A DNA stretch of 64,000 nt from Paenibacillus sp. 481 (GTDB lineage Bacteria > Bacillota > Bacilli > Paenibacillales > Paenibacillaceae): the NCBI RefSeq assembly GCF_021223605.1, contig NZ_CP075175.1, positions 1,015,001-1,079,000 on the forward strand. The letters are read 5' to 3'. The notes beneath the pieces are model-generated. The model ran no database searches. It saw nothing but the letters and a program-made list of their open reading frames with translations, and was not told the origin of the DNA. The position numbers were made by a program, and so were the translations under genes. Positions 56,874 to 64,000 of this stretch are shown here, piece by piece. Positions within the stretch are counted from its first letter, which is position 1; each line of letters opens with the position of its first letter.

Positions 56874-57470
56874 TTACTTCAACGCTTCGCTGCCCGGATA
56901 TAGTACGGTATCAATTAACCCGTATTCCTTCGCATCTTCCGCGCTCATGAAGTTGTCGCGATCCGTGTCGCGCTCGATTTTTTCATAGGATTGACCTGTG
57001 CGCTCCACGTAAATTTGATTCAACTTTTCCTTGGTCTTCAAAATCCAATCGGTATGAATCTTGATGTCCGAAGCTTGACCGCGAACACCGCCCAAAGGTT
57101 GGTGAATCATCACTTCGCTGTTTGGCAACGCGAAGCGTTTGCCAGGTGCGCCAGCAGTTAACAATAATGAGCCCATGCTTGCTGCCATACCTAAACAAAT
57201 CGTGGATACAGCCGGCTTAATATGGTTCATCGTATCATAAATGGCCATACCTGCCGTAACAGAGCCACCTGGAGAGTTAATGTACAAGGCAATGTCCTTC
57301 TCAGGATCATCTGCTGCCAAGAAGAGTAGCTGCGCAATGATGCTGTTAGCTACATCATCATCAATAGCGCTGCCAAGGAAGATGATGCGATCCTTTAGCA
57401 AGCGCGAGTAAATATCGTAAGAGCGTTCGCCGCGATTCGTCTGTTCGATGACCATCGGGATTAGGTTCAT
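56874..57470 (-). CDS. clpP: ATP-dependent Clp protease proteolytic subunit
   Basis: A 198-residue serine protease forming the tetradecameric barrel. Catalytic Ser in [12 protein letters not shown], His in VMIHQPLGG, Asp in the ERDTDRDNF region. Start ATG with GAGGTCGG upstream. B. subtilis keeps clpP away from clpX under CtsR control; here it heads clpP-clpX and I see no CtsR operator in the upstream 200 bases. Confidence 0.97.
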   Translation of the reverse strand: MNLIPMVIEQTNRGERSYDIYSRLLKDRIIFLGSAIDDDVANSIIAQLLFLAADDPEKDIALYINSPGGSVTAGMAIYDTMNHIKPAVSTICLGMAASMGSLLLTAGAPGKRFALPNSEVMIHQPLGGVRGQASDIKIHTDWILKTKEKLNQIYVERTGQSYEKIERDTDRDNFMSAEDAKEYGLIDTVLYPGSEALK

Positions 57471-57507
57471 GGTACCGACCTCTTTTCTTTTACAAAGCTA
57501 CTTTATT

Positions 57508-57536
57508 ATTTTAGCACGTTCTGAACTCAATGTCAT
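57508..57536 (-). promoter_or_regulatory. Candidate sigma-A promoter of clpP-clpX
   Basis: ATGACA (57531-57536), 17 bases, TAAAAT (57508-57513) on the minus strand, about 38 bases before the clpP start. Confidence 0.55.
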
Positions 57537-57628
57537 TTTTACACCGTTTACCACTAGTGTATGTGATAACAATACACCTATGAATATGTACACCCTCAAT
57601 TGGGTAGTGAAACGTTATGTGAAATTTT

Positions 57629-57665
57629 AAAAAAATAAGGCACGCTTAAAAATAACGTGCCTTAT
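57629..57665 (-). terminator. Terminator after tig
   Basis: Minus-strand stem ATAAGGCACG / CGTGCCTTAT followed by T7. It lies just beyond a second palindrome at 57674-57699. Confidence 0.85.
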
Positions 57666-57673
57666 CCTGTTAT

Positions 57674-57699
57674 GCTGACGTGCACATGTACACGTCAGC
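57674..57699. repeat. Palindrome just after the tig stop codon
   Basis: GCTGACGTG and CACGTCAGC flank 8 bases, a near-perfect dyad between the tig stop and its terminator. It would form a second hairpin in the mRNA 3' end, or could be a protein-binding site. Confidence 0.6.
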
Positions 57700-57712
57700 C
57701 ATATATATGCGA

Positions 57713-58999
57713 TTAGTTCTTGCTGTTATCAACGATGAATTTGATTGTTTTGCGCAGCAAAGCCTCGTCACGCAAGTTCTCAATTGTACCGTTATTCTCC
57801 AAGATGGAGCGGATCTCTTCAGCGGAACGTTGGTACATTTGAGCCATTTTCTCAAGCTCTTCTGCCAATTCTTCTTCGGAGACTGTCAAGTTTTCTTCTT
57901 TAGCGATTTGGTCCAACACAAGGTTGTTCGCAACGCGCTTCTTAGCTTCTGTTTGCATTTGCTCACGCAAATCAGCGATCGTTTGACCAGACAACGTCAA
58001 GAACATGTCGATAGTCATGCCTTGTTGACGAAGACGGTTGTCAAGATCTTTAACCATATGTTGAATTTCAGACTCGATCATGGAGTGTGGAATTTCAACG
58101 TCTGCGTTCTCAGCAGCTTTCTCAACTACAGCCGCTTCACGAGCTGCTTGTCCTTCACGCTCTTTACGATCTTGAAGTTGTTTTTGCAAGTCTGCTTTGT
58201 ACTCGTCAAGTGTATCGAACTCACTTACGTCTTTAGCGAACTCATCATCCAATTGTGGAAGCTGTTTACGCTTGATTTCGTGAATTTTCACTTTGAATGT
58301 AGCTTGTTTGCCAGCCAAGTTCTCTGCATGGTAGTGCTCTGGGAACGTAACTTCAACATCTTTGAAGTCGCCAGTTCCAAGACCAATCAATTGATCTTCG
58401 AAACCTGGAATGAACGTGTTGGAGCCAAGCTCCAAGCTGTAACGCTCGCCTTTGCCACCTTCGAATGCTTCGCCATCAACGAAACCTTCGAAGTCCATAA
58501 CAACAGTGTCACCTTTAGCAGCTGTATCTTCGTCAACGATGATCAGCTCAGCATGACGTTGTTGCAAACGCTCAAGCTCTGCGCTCAACTCTTCTTCAGT
58601 TACTTCAACAGCAGCTGTTTCAACTACCAAGCCTTTGTATTCGCCAAGCTTAACTTCAGGCTTAACTGTTACTTTTGCTTTGAATTTGAATGTTTGACCG
58701 CGGCCGAATTGCTGAACTTCAACTTCCGGTTGATCAACTGGGCTGATGTTCGTTTCTTTCACTGCTTCGGAGTAAACGCCTGGCAAGATGATGTCAATTG
58801 CGTCTTGATACAAGCTTTCTACACCAAATTTAGCTTCAAAAATTGGGCGTGGAATTTTACCTTTGCGGAATCCAGGTACGTTAACTTGCTTGGACACCTT
58901 TTTAAATGCTTGATCGAGAGCTTCAGTAACACGCTCTACATTTACTTCTACTTCAAGAACCCCTACGTTCTTCTCTATTTTTTCCCAAGTTGCTTTCAT
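57713..58999 (-). CDS. tig: Trigger factor
   Basis: A ribosome-associated chaperone and prolyl isomerase; 428 residues. The ribosome-binding signature is GFRKGKIPRPIFEAKFG (about 45); the FKBP-type domain is at about 160-245 (AAKGDTVVMDFEGFVDGEAF); the C-terminal helical cradle follows. ATG with GGAGGGGAAGG upstream. It has its own promoter and terminator. Confidence 0.97.
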   Translation of the reverse strand: MKATWEKIEKNVGVLEVEVNVERVTEALDQAFKKVSKQVNVPGFRKGKIPRPIFEAKFGVESLYQDAIDIILPGVYSEAVKETNISPVDQPEVEVQQFGRGQTFKFKAKVTVKPEVKLGEYKGLVVETAAVEVTEEELSAELERLQQRHAELIIVDEDTAAKGDTVVMDFEGFVDGEAFEGGKGERYSLELGSNTFIPGFEDQLIGLGTGDFKDVEVTFPEHYHAENLAGKQATFKVKIHEIKRKQLPQLDDEFAKDVSEFDTLDEYKADLQKQLQDRKEREGQAAREAAVVEKAAENADVEIPHSMIESEIQHMVKDLDNRLRQQGMTIDMFLTLSGQTIADLREQMQTEAKKRVANNLVLDQIAKEENLTVSEEELAEELEKMAQMYQRSAEEIRSILENNGTIENLRDEALLRKTIKFIVDNSKN

Positions 59000-59068
59000 T
59001 TTATGCCTTCCCCTCCAAAATAAATCACATGGCTAGAGTGTAACTACACGTTCGTAATAACCCACTAC

Positions 59069-59097
59069 ATTATATCCGACAATGTCCTCTTTTTCAA
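59069..59097 (-). promoter_or_regulatory. Sigma-A promoter of tig
   Basis: TTGAAA (59092-59097), exactly 17 bases, TATAAT (59069-59074) on the minus strand. Confidence 0.8.
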
Positions 59098-59138
59098 GGA
59101 GGTGACATTTAACGACATTCCCTTTTTAAATACCACTA

Positions 59139-60122
59139 TTAAAGGGCCTCTTCCCCACCGCTTAGCGAACGTGACAATAAACGCAGCGCACGCTCATATT
59201 CCGCAATTAAATCGCCATTAATATGATAATCATTTTTCACATCTGACTCTGCAAGACTGAGGTGCAGCAAGCCCGCAACGATCCGGTGTAGGGCAGCAGC
59301 CCAGACCCGATTATGTCCCTCGTCTGCTTGGCAAAGTTGCTCATAGAGCGGGCTACCATAAATCGCTTTTAAAAATTGCTGCCATAACTCCTGCGCAAAG
59401 TAGGCTAATGAAGGTTCTGAAACCGCAGCATGTTTGTGTACTTGTTCCGCCGGCGCGTAAGCACACGTTGGAAACGAAGCTGCGTTTAAGGGTGTATCTT
59501 CAATATGAACGGTAATCGAATCATTACCTTTTTTAAAAGTGACACGACCTGTCATGTCTCTGCGTTTTAGGGTTTGTAATATTCCAAATTGTAAAATAGG
59601 ATGCAGCAATTCGGTTTCAAGCATGTGCTTCATCTCACCGTTCAATTGCGCATCTTCAGCGTGCACCAACTGCTCCAACATAAGCAGCTTACGGTCGTCC
59701 AACGGTCCCTCGCGCAAACCATTCAGCAAGCGCGACAAATATTGATCGTCGGCTTCGATTTTCGCTTGCAGTCGCTGTCGTACAAGCTCGTGCTCCGCTT
59801 CTTCCTCATCTTCTGCATCGATCGCTTCACAGTTCCCATCCAGCTCGCCTTCGTCCTCATACCCGTCGTAGACAGCGTCATCATTCGCGGAGTAAGGAAA
59901 AGCTTTCTCCAACCAATCCAGCAAAGCTTGCCATTCAGCACGGTGTTGTTCCAGCTCCCCCCCGCACTGCAGCAAAAATCGAAGCAAACTAATCGCTTCA
60001 CCATACCGCTCCGTCTCCAACATACGCGTTAATTCAATTTGATAGTAATCATGCGTCTTCGGAAATAAGACAACATTACTCCGTGTCGTGTTTATCCGTT
60101 TGGAATCCGTAATAAGGGTCAC
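59139..60122 (-). CDS. Helical repeat protein at the YsoA position, unknown function
   Basis: About 327 residues, mostly helical, with TPR-like spacing near the N-terminus (DYYQIELTRMLETERYGEAI, SLLRFLLQCGGELEQHRAEW) and a strongly acidic stretch (about 85-120). In B. subtilis the TPR protein gene ysoA sits just upstream of tig, so this is probably its counterpart. The start is unclear: the frame opens with TTG 60182 without a site; GTG 60122 abuts AGAAAGAAG; an ATT at 60113 has the best-spaced site (GAAGGTG, 6 bases). An extended -10 (TGCTATAAT) near 60210 supports leftward transcription. Confidence 0.7.
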   Translation of the reverse strand: MTLITDSKRINTTRSNVVLFPKTHDYYQIELTRMLETERYGEAISLLRFLLQCGGELEQHRAEWQALLDWLEKAFPYSANDDAVYDGYEDEGELDGNCEAIDAEDEEEAEHELVRQRLQAKIEADDQYLSRLLNGLREGPLDDRKLLMLEQLVHAEDAQLNGEMKHMLETELLHPILQFGILQTLKRRDMTGRVTFKKGNDSITVHIEDTPLNAASFPTCAYAPAEQVHKHAAVSEPSLAYFAQELWQQFLKAIYGSPLYEQLCQADEGHNRVWAAALHRIVAGLLHLSLAESDVKNDYHINGDLIAEYERALRLLSRSLSGGEEAL

Positions 60123-60325
60123 CTTCTTTCTAAATAAGCCGTAATGAAGCAACCGCAAGCAGTCTGTCCGTTTACGCTTCAATTAATGAAGCAATATCCA
60201 TCTTTCTGCATTATAGCACAATCAAATTCCGATTCCACTTGACCGACATTTGACTCAACTGACCAGGTTACCTGCATCGACTTGTGAAAAATTATGTATC
60301 GCTAACTCGTTTTTTCAAAAAAGTG

Positions 60326-60354
60326 TTGCACACCTTGAATCGCTATGTTATGAT
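60326..60354 (+). promoter_or_regulatory. Sigma-A promoter of the tRNA-Arg gene
   Basis: TTGCAC (60326-60331), 17 bases, TATGAT (60349-60354) on the plus strand, about 60 bases before the tRNA. Confidence 0.65.
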
Positions 60355-60415
60355 ATTTCCTGTGTCTGTTTCATATGTTCATTATTCGACTATATGAACG
60401 AACTATTCATTATTT

Positions 60416-60492
<77 letters not shown>

Positions 60493-60529
60493 TTTTTTTC
60501 CATTAATTAATATTTAAACAAATGACTAT

Positions 60530-60573
60530 AGCCTCTAAACCGCTGATACAACAGGGTTTTGGGGCTTTTTTTG
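60530..60573 (+). terminator. Terminator after tRNA-Arg
   Basis: Stem AGCC(T)C..AAACC / GGTTTT..GGGCT with a loop of about 12 bases, followed by T7. Confidence 0.75.
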
Positions 60574-60662
60574 TTCTCTCCTCTCATGAAAAGATCACAA
60601 TAGGAAACGATAGAAATCAGAATTATTTTACACACGTTTTACACAATACATGTACATAAAAG

Positions 60663-60810
60663 TTCCATAACATTAACGTCATATAGCCCACCCTATTTCA
60701 TCCAATTTACGGGATGTGGTCAAGAAGAAAAACACGACTAACAACGTCCAGCAACCAGAACAAAAAGTAGAAGAATCACGGTGTATGACATCGAATCTCA
60801 ATATATCAAG
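60663..60810 (+). pseudogene. Possible remnant of a lipoprotein gene
   Basis: A frame reading FTGCGQEEKHD (Cys codon at 60715-60717) resembles a lipobox and acidic linker, then stops; a shifted frame continues NNVQQPEQKVEE and the first frame resumes ITVYDIESQYIKKRE. No start codon or signal peptide is intact. Read as a frameshifted relic, but chance is a real alternative. The 60574-61278 stretch holds no intact gene. Confidence 0.2.
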
Positions 60811-60981
60811 AAAAGAGAGCTCTGGGGCTCTCTCAGCTTGTCGAGAAACCTCTGTTTGTTAGGACGAAGGGTTCTCTTTATTGAGATAACGGCAAGTAGC
60901 TTCGTACTTATCGGTTCGTAGTCAGTTGCTCGCTTGTGCCCTAACCGTTGGTGGTCAGCTGATTCACAGCGGCTGCACTCC

Positions 60982-61164
60982 TAACGGTTGCCACAGTTGT
61001 TATTTCAGCGAAAATGAACCCATTCAACATGTAACGATTATGAGGGCGCTTATTTCGATGAAAAGAGCTGGATTTGAAATGAAATTCGAGAAATACGCTC
61101 ACCTATAACCGTTAGAAATCAAAACGAGGCGAATCTGGCGATATAGCCACTACGGCAACCGTTA
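60982..61164. repeat. Nested inverted repeats built on TAACGGTT / AACCGTTA
   Basis: The outer arms (60982-61010 and 61136-61164) both begin TAACGGTTGCC when read inward. The inner arms (61032-61062 and 61085-61114) begin TAACGATTAT and TAACGGTTAT and share GAGNGCG..ATTTC. The four arms are also related to one another in direct orientation. Further copies of the core appear at 60942-60951 and near 61490. It looks like a dispersed intergenic palindromic element. Confidence 0.65.
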
Positions 61165-61278
61165 AGAACTAACTTTGCTTTCTCAACAGCTATTTTTACA
61201 TTCTACTATTTTCATACGGCAACGCGTTAATATTGTATATCATAAGGAAATAAATCAATTCAGTAATGTATTCTAAAT

Positions 61279-61461
61279 ATGCTGCGTTCCAATCGTGTGA
61301 AACAACAGTCCTTTGAATTTGTTTCAATTGAAGAATTGGTTCCTCAAGGCTATCTGCTTCGTAAAGTGGATAAGCACATAAATTTCTCCTTTATTGATGA
61401 AAAGGTCCGTCCTCTTTATTGTACAGATAATGGACGACCAGCTATTGAACCTGTTGTGTGA
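61279..61461 (+). pseudogene. Remnant of an IS1182-type transposase (N-terminus only)
   Basis: A 60-codon frame from ATG 61279 reads QQSFEFVSIEELVPQGYLLR, then LYCTDNGRPAIEPVV, which matches the N-terminus of IS1182-family transposases as I know them (about 450 residues when intact). The expected next residues (LFKMIFL) are still readable in shifted frames at 61462-61480 with stops, after which similarity ends. So the element is frameshifted and deleted; no terminal inverted repeats were found. Confidence 0.75.
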
Positions 61462-61685
61462 TTTAAATGATCTTTTTAGTTAATTTTTACGGCAACCGTG
61501 CAGAACACGCTGTACATTTAACGCTAGTATACTTAAAAAAAGAGAACCGCGTCGACTGGTCAGCTCGTTCGTATTGTCACGCTAAGTGCGATCTGACCCA
61601 AGCCCACAGAAACCCTTATCGCAAAAAATAGGTTTGACTCTCACGTTACGTGATCGTTTATCGTTATGTTCAGGAGGTAATCAGC

Positions 61686-62459
61686 ATGAGTTATACCGTA
61701 AAAGATGTGTCCCGCCTGTCCAGCGTCAGTGTGCGTACGCTGCATCATTATGATGAAATCGACCTATTAAAGCCCGCTTACTGCGGGGACAATGGCTATC
61801 GCTATTATGAACAGTATCAGCTCATTCGTTTGCAGCAAATCTTGTTCTTTCGGGAGTTGGAATTTTCTTTAGTCGATATAAAGAAAATATTGGACAGTAG
61901 TACGTTTAACCAGTTGGAGGCGCTGTCCGAGCAGCGCAAGTTGCTTGAGATGAAAACGGAGCGGTTGAACAAGCTGATGGAGACCATTGATTATACGATG
62001 GAACATTTGAAGGGAGAAACAAAGATGTCTAATCATAAGATAGAGCAATTATATGAAGGCTTTGATAAGCAAAAACAAAAAGCGTACGAACGTGAATTGG
62101 TGGAACGATACGGCCCGGACACGCAAAAATCGATCGATGCTACGAACGAAAAAGTAAAAGGTTGGGACGGCCAAAAGTTTAATGTCTTAAATCACGAGTG
62201 GGAATTGCTACTCGCGGAAATGGCGCAAGCGATGCAGGCTGGCGAGGAGTTTACGGGTGAACGAGTGCAGCAGATTACGGAGCGTCATTTTAAGTGGCTG
62301 ACGAATTTTTATGTTCCGACGGCAGAAGTGTACACGGGCCTTGGGCAAATGTATGCGGAGCATGATGATTTTCAGCGAAAAATAGAGGCTGTGGTACCGG
62401 GTTTGGCGAACTTCTTGCGCGATGCGATGGCGTTCTATGCGGAGCAGCATTTAGCGTAA
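61686..62459 (+). CDS. MerR-family regulator with a TipAS-type ligand domain
   Basis: A 257-residue transcription activator like Mta or TipAL. The N-terminal winged helix starts YTVKDVSRLSSVSVRTLHHY, followed by a dimerisation coiled coil (about 75-112) and a C-terminal helical TipAS domain (about 114-257, LYEGFDKQKQKAYERELVER), which binds drugs such as thiopeptides. The TipAS domain has no cysteine, so it cannot bind thiostrepton covalently as Streptomyces TipA does. ATG 61686 follows AGGAGG by 8 bases. No transporter target is in view. Confidence 0.93.
   Translation: MSYTVKDVSRLSSVSVRTLHHYDEIDLLKPAYCGDNGYRYYEQYQLIRLQQILFFRELEFSLVDIKKILDSSTFNQLEALSEQRKLLEMKTERLNKLMETIDYTMEHLKGETKMSNHKIEQLYEGFDKQKQKAYERELVERYGPDTQKSIDATNEKVKGWDGQKFNVLNHEWELLLAEMAQAMQAGEEFTGERVQQITERHFKWLTNFYVPTAEVYTGLGQMYAEHDDFQRKIEAVVPGLANFLRDAMAFYAEQHLA
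62010..62027 (+). promoter_or_regulatory. Internal ribosome binding site and start in the TipA-like gene
   Basis: AAGGGAG (62010-62016) stands 8 bases before an in-frame ATG (62025). Translation from it would give a 144-residue TipAS-only protein (62025-62459), exactly separating the ligand domain from the DNA-binding half, as the internal start of Streptomyces tipA does. Confidence 0.6.
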
Positions 62460-62520
62460 GTGTGTTAAAGGCGATATGCGCAGGTGCTAAACAGCCTGCC
62501 CGTCTATTCTTCAAGCAACG

Positions 62521-62578
62521 AAGAAGGTCGATTTCGAGCTCGGGAACCAATCCGAACCGAAAATCGACCTTCTTTTTT
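62521..62578 (+). terminator. Terminator after the TipA-like gene
   Basis: Stem AAGAAGGTCGATTT / AAATCGACCTTCTT with a loop holding TCGGGAACC / TCCGAACCGA, followed by TTTT. Confidence 0.9.
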
Positions 62579-62607
62579 GCAAGGTTACACTTACGCAATT
62601 GGTGTAA

Positions 62608-62652
62608 TTCACATAATTTACGCAAGTTATGTAAGTTGCACGAGTTACGTGC
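62608..62652. repeat. Short 9-bp degenerate tandem repeat
   Basis: Consecutive units TTACGCAAG, TTATGTAAG, TTGCACGAG, TTACGTGCT. It has the same period as a Leu-x-x codon pattern but no credible start site, so I do not call a gene. Confidence 0.45.
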
Positions 62653-62710
62653 TAGTCAACTGCCTCTCTTTGGCTTAGCACCACTTATGGTACAGCAGCT
62701 ACTTGCGTTA

Positions 62711-62840
62711 GATGGCTAGGCTGACCTAGGTTAGATTGATTTACATTAGGTTACATTAGTTTACATTAGATTAAGCTTAGTTATATTAGGTTACATAAGA
62801 CTACATTAGATTAAGTTAAGTTAAGTTATATTAGATTGCA
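62711..62840. repeat. A+T-rich array with a 10-bp period
   Basis: Thirteen successive 10-base units vary around TTACATTAGG, for example TTACATTAGG, TTACATTAGT, TTACATTAGA, TTATATTAGG, TTACATAAGA, CTACATTAGA. The period is not a multiple of three, so it is not coding, and it is close to one DNA helical turn. The array lies between the ends of two convergent genes. Apart from the 62521-62578 terminator and the 9-bp repeat, 62460-62881 holds nothing else. Confidence 0.75.
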
Positions 62841-62881
62841 TGAAGTGGCGCTAGATAAGACTAAGTTAGGATTGGCTAAGC

Positions 62882-64000
62882 TTAGCTTGCCTTAAAAGAC
62901 AGACGAAGCTGCTCGCCCTCAAGCTTCCATTCGAGCTGCGGGAAATACTTGTCCAGCTCATTTACCTTTAAATACTGAAGTTCACCTTGGGTCTTTACCG
63001 CACCATTCTCGTGCGGAAAGACGTAACGACGGTTGTCGGTCGTGAATACGAGCTGGCTTTTGTCACTATTCCATGTTACTTCAGCCCCGACAAGCGCACC
63101 TAACGTATGCGCGTTCACGTATACTCCGTTCGCTTCGACGATCCATTTCAATCGCTCTGCATCGCCAAAGCGCTTGCCATTCAGCGTCAATGACTGCGCA
63201 TCTTGCACCATATCAAATCGCTGTTCACCTACAACTCGCAGCCCACGAATGATTTGTGCAAGCCAATCTTGCTCAACAATGTCCGGTGTTAGACCGACTT
63301 CGTTCACTTTATGTTTGTTCGGAGTCAAATACTCTAAAATCGTAACACTCATACCGTCCGCCTTAGGAAACGCAACGTAAGATTGCATCACACCTTTGCC
63401 AAACGTCTTGACCCCTACCAATGTAGCCGTCTTATTATCCTGAAGGGCGCCACCCAAAATTTCCGAGGCACTCGCGGAATACTCGTCGACAAGCATCACA
63501 ATCGGCATATCGAGCTTGCTGCCGTCTTTAATTTCCGTCGGCGTCAATTTCCCCGTCCGATCTTTCGTATACATCAACGTTCCCTGCTCCATCATTTGCG
63601 AAGCCATTTGATGCGCAGAATCCACAACTCCACCTAAATTTTGACGAACATCCAGTACAAGCGCTTTCCATTTTTGCTGCTTCCCTGTTTCCAGCGCTTG
63701 TTTAAACTGTTCATCCGTATCTTGGCCAAAGCCCGTTACTTGAATATAACCAATGCTCTCCCCAATCGTCGAACCCGTTACCGTTGGATGCACAACTTCT
63801 GTATAAGGGACTGTAACATGCAACTGTTCCTCTCCACGCTTCACAATCAGCTTAGCAGATTGCCCCTCTTTTCCTGTAACGAACTCCGCCATAGCATCGT
63901 CATTTAACGTTTTCAACGGCTTGCCATTAATAGACACGATGTAATCATTCACTTGCAAGCTCGATTTTGCCGCAGGGCCTCCAGCCAACAATCCCTTGAT
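62882..64000 (-). CDS. S41-family C-terminal processing protease with a copper-amine-oxidase-like tail (partial)
   Basis: The C-terminal 372 codons of a CtpB-type protease; the N-terminus lies beyond the window. A PDZ domain (LLAGGPAAKSSLQVNDYIVS) is followed by the S41 catalytic part with Ser in EYSASASEILGGAL and Lys in FGKGVMQSY. The last 90 residues (NGVYVNAHTLGALVGAEVTW) resemble the copper amine oxidase N-terminal-like domain frequent in Paenibacillus secreted proteins, absent from B. subtilis CtpB. CtpB cleaves SpoIVFA in sporulation; whether this paralogue does so is unknown. No terminator is evident after it. Confidence 0.9.
   Translation of the reverse strand: MKGLLAGGPAAKSSLQVNDYIVSINGKPLKTLNDDAMAEFVTGKEGQSAKLIVKRGEEQLHVTVPYTEVVHPTVTGSTIGESIGYIQVTGFGQDTDEQFKQALETGKQQKWKALVLDVRQNLGGVVDSAHQMASQMMEQGTLMYTKDRTGKLTPTEIKDGSKLDMPIVMLVDEYSASASEILGGALQDNKTATLVGVKTFGKGVMQSYVAFPKADGMSVTILEYLTPNKHKVNEVGLTPDIVEQDWLAQIIRGLRVVGEQRFDMVQDAQSLTLNGKRFGDAERLKWIVEANGVYVNAHTLGALVGAEVTWNSDKSQLVFTTDNRRYVFPHENGAVKTQGELQYLKVNELDKYFPQLEWKLEGEQLRLSFKAS

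Noticed and set aside
57471-57670. A CtsR or CIRCE heat-shock operator upstream of clpP
   Set aside because: No GGTCAAA direct repeat and no TTAGCACTC inverted repeat could be read on either strand.
57680-59023. A 447-codon plus-strand frame opposite tig
   Set aside because: It is the antisense shadow of trigger factor, whose codon use leaves the opposite frame open. The translation is Phe/Cys/Leu-rich with no domain, and no ribosome binding site fits.
61467-61631. A 54-codon plus-strand frame after the IS1182 relic
   Set aside because: Its first codons are the frameshifted continuation of the transposase and the rest has no similarity I recognise; no ribosome binding site.
62462-62719. An 85-codon plus-strand frame after the TipA-like gene
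   Set aside because: It runs through the terminator and the 9-bp repeat; the Leu-periodic peptide is explained by the repeat period.
62711-62840. The 10-bp array read as a CRISPR array or replication origin
   Set aside because: Units are contiguous with no spacers, and no DnaA box (TTATCCACA-type) or neighbouring dnaA/dnaN gene is present.

Overview
The window looks like chromosomal DNA of a spore-forming, low-to-mid GC Firmicute. The best guess is Paenibacillaceae (Paenibacillus or a close relative). The evidence is synteny with the Bacillus subtilis hom-thr / pheA / obg-spo0B / spoIVF / min-mre / folC-valS / spoVID / hem / lon / clpX-tig region, plus traits B. subtilis lacks: an RNase E/G gene, a fused cobA-hemD, murC behind folC, clpP directly upstream of clpX, and a copper-amine-oxidase-like tail on an S41 protease. 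Almost all genes lie on the minus strand, so transcription mostly runs from high to low coordinates. The species cannot be fixed from this sequence.

Region by region: 1-7.8 kb holds a SafA-like spore morphogenetic protein and a tight amino-acid operon (ACT-domain PheB, hom, thrC, thrB, pheA, branched-chain aminotransferase) behind one clear sigma-A promoter. 7.9-12.4 kb holds an aldo/keto reductase (+), spo0B-obgE, and rplU-prp-rpmA with its L21-type leader. 12.4-25.2 kb holds RNase G, spoIVFA/B, rodA, minCD, mreBCD, radC, maf, spoIIB, a tiny Ser/Arg/Tyr-rich protein and a Hanks-type kinase. 25.3-34.5 kb holds murC, folC, valS with a T-box leader, an overlooked 54-residue membrane protein (+), spoVID and an RluA-type pseudouridine synthase. 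34.7-43.6 kb is the heme operon hemA-hemX-sirC-hemC-cobA/hemD-hemB-hemL, interrupted by a Crp-family regulator on the opposite strand; the hemA promoter carries a near-perfect PerR box. 43.6-46.6 kb holds two unrecognised proteins, speD and engB. 46.6-60.2 kb holds lonA, lonB, an alanine/sodium symporter, a bactofilin plus M23 peptidase pair (+), ispG, clpP-clpX, trigger factor and a YsoA-position protein.

From 60.2 kb the character changes: a tRNA-Arg(UCU) is followed by about 1.1 kb of eroded DNA (nested inverted repeats, an IS1182-type transposase remnant, a possible lipoprotein remnant), then a MerR/TipA-type regulator with a well-placed internal start, an odd 10-bp-periodic A+T-rich array, and a C-terminal processing protease cut by the window edge.

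The gene set is mostly housekeeping: cell shape and division, sporulation, proteostasis (LonA, LonB, ClpXP, Tig), heme and amino-acid synthesis. I found no CRISPR array, prophage, toxin-antitoxin module or known defence island. The least explained material is the small Ser/Arg/Tyr-rich protein beside a kinase, the 54-residue membrane protein between valS and spoVID, the TipAS-like internal start, the 10-bp array and the nested inverted repeats downstream of the tRNA.
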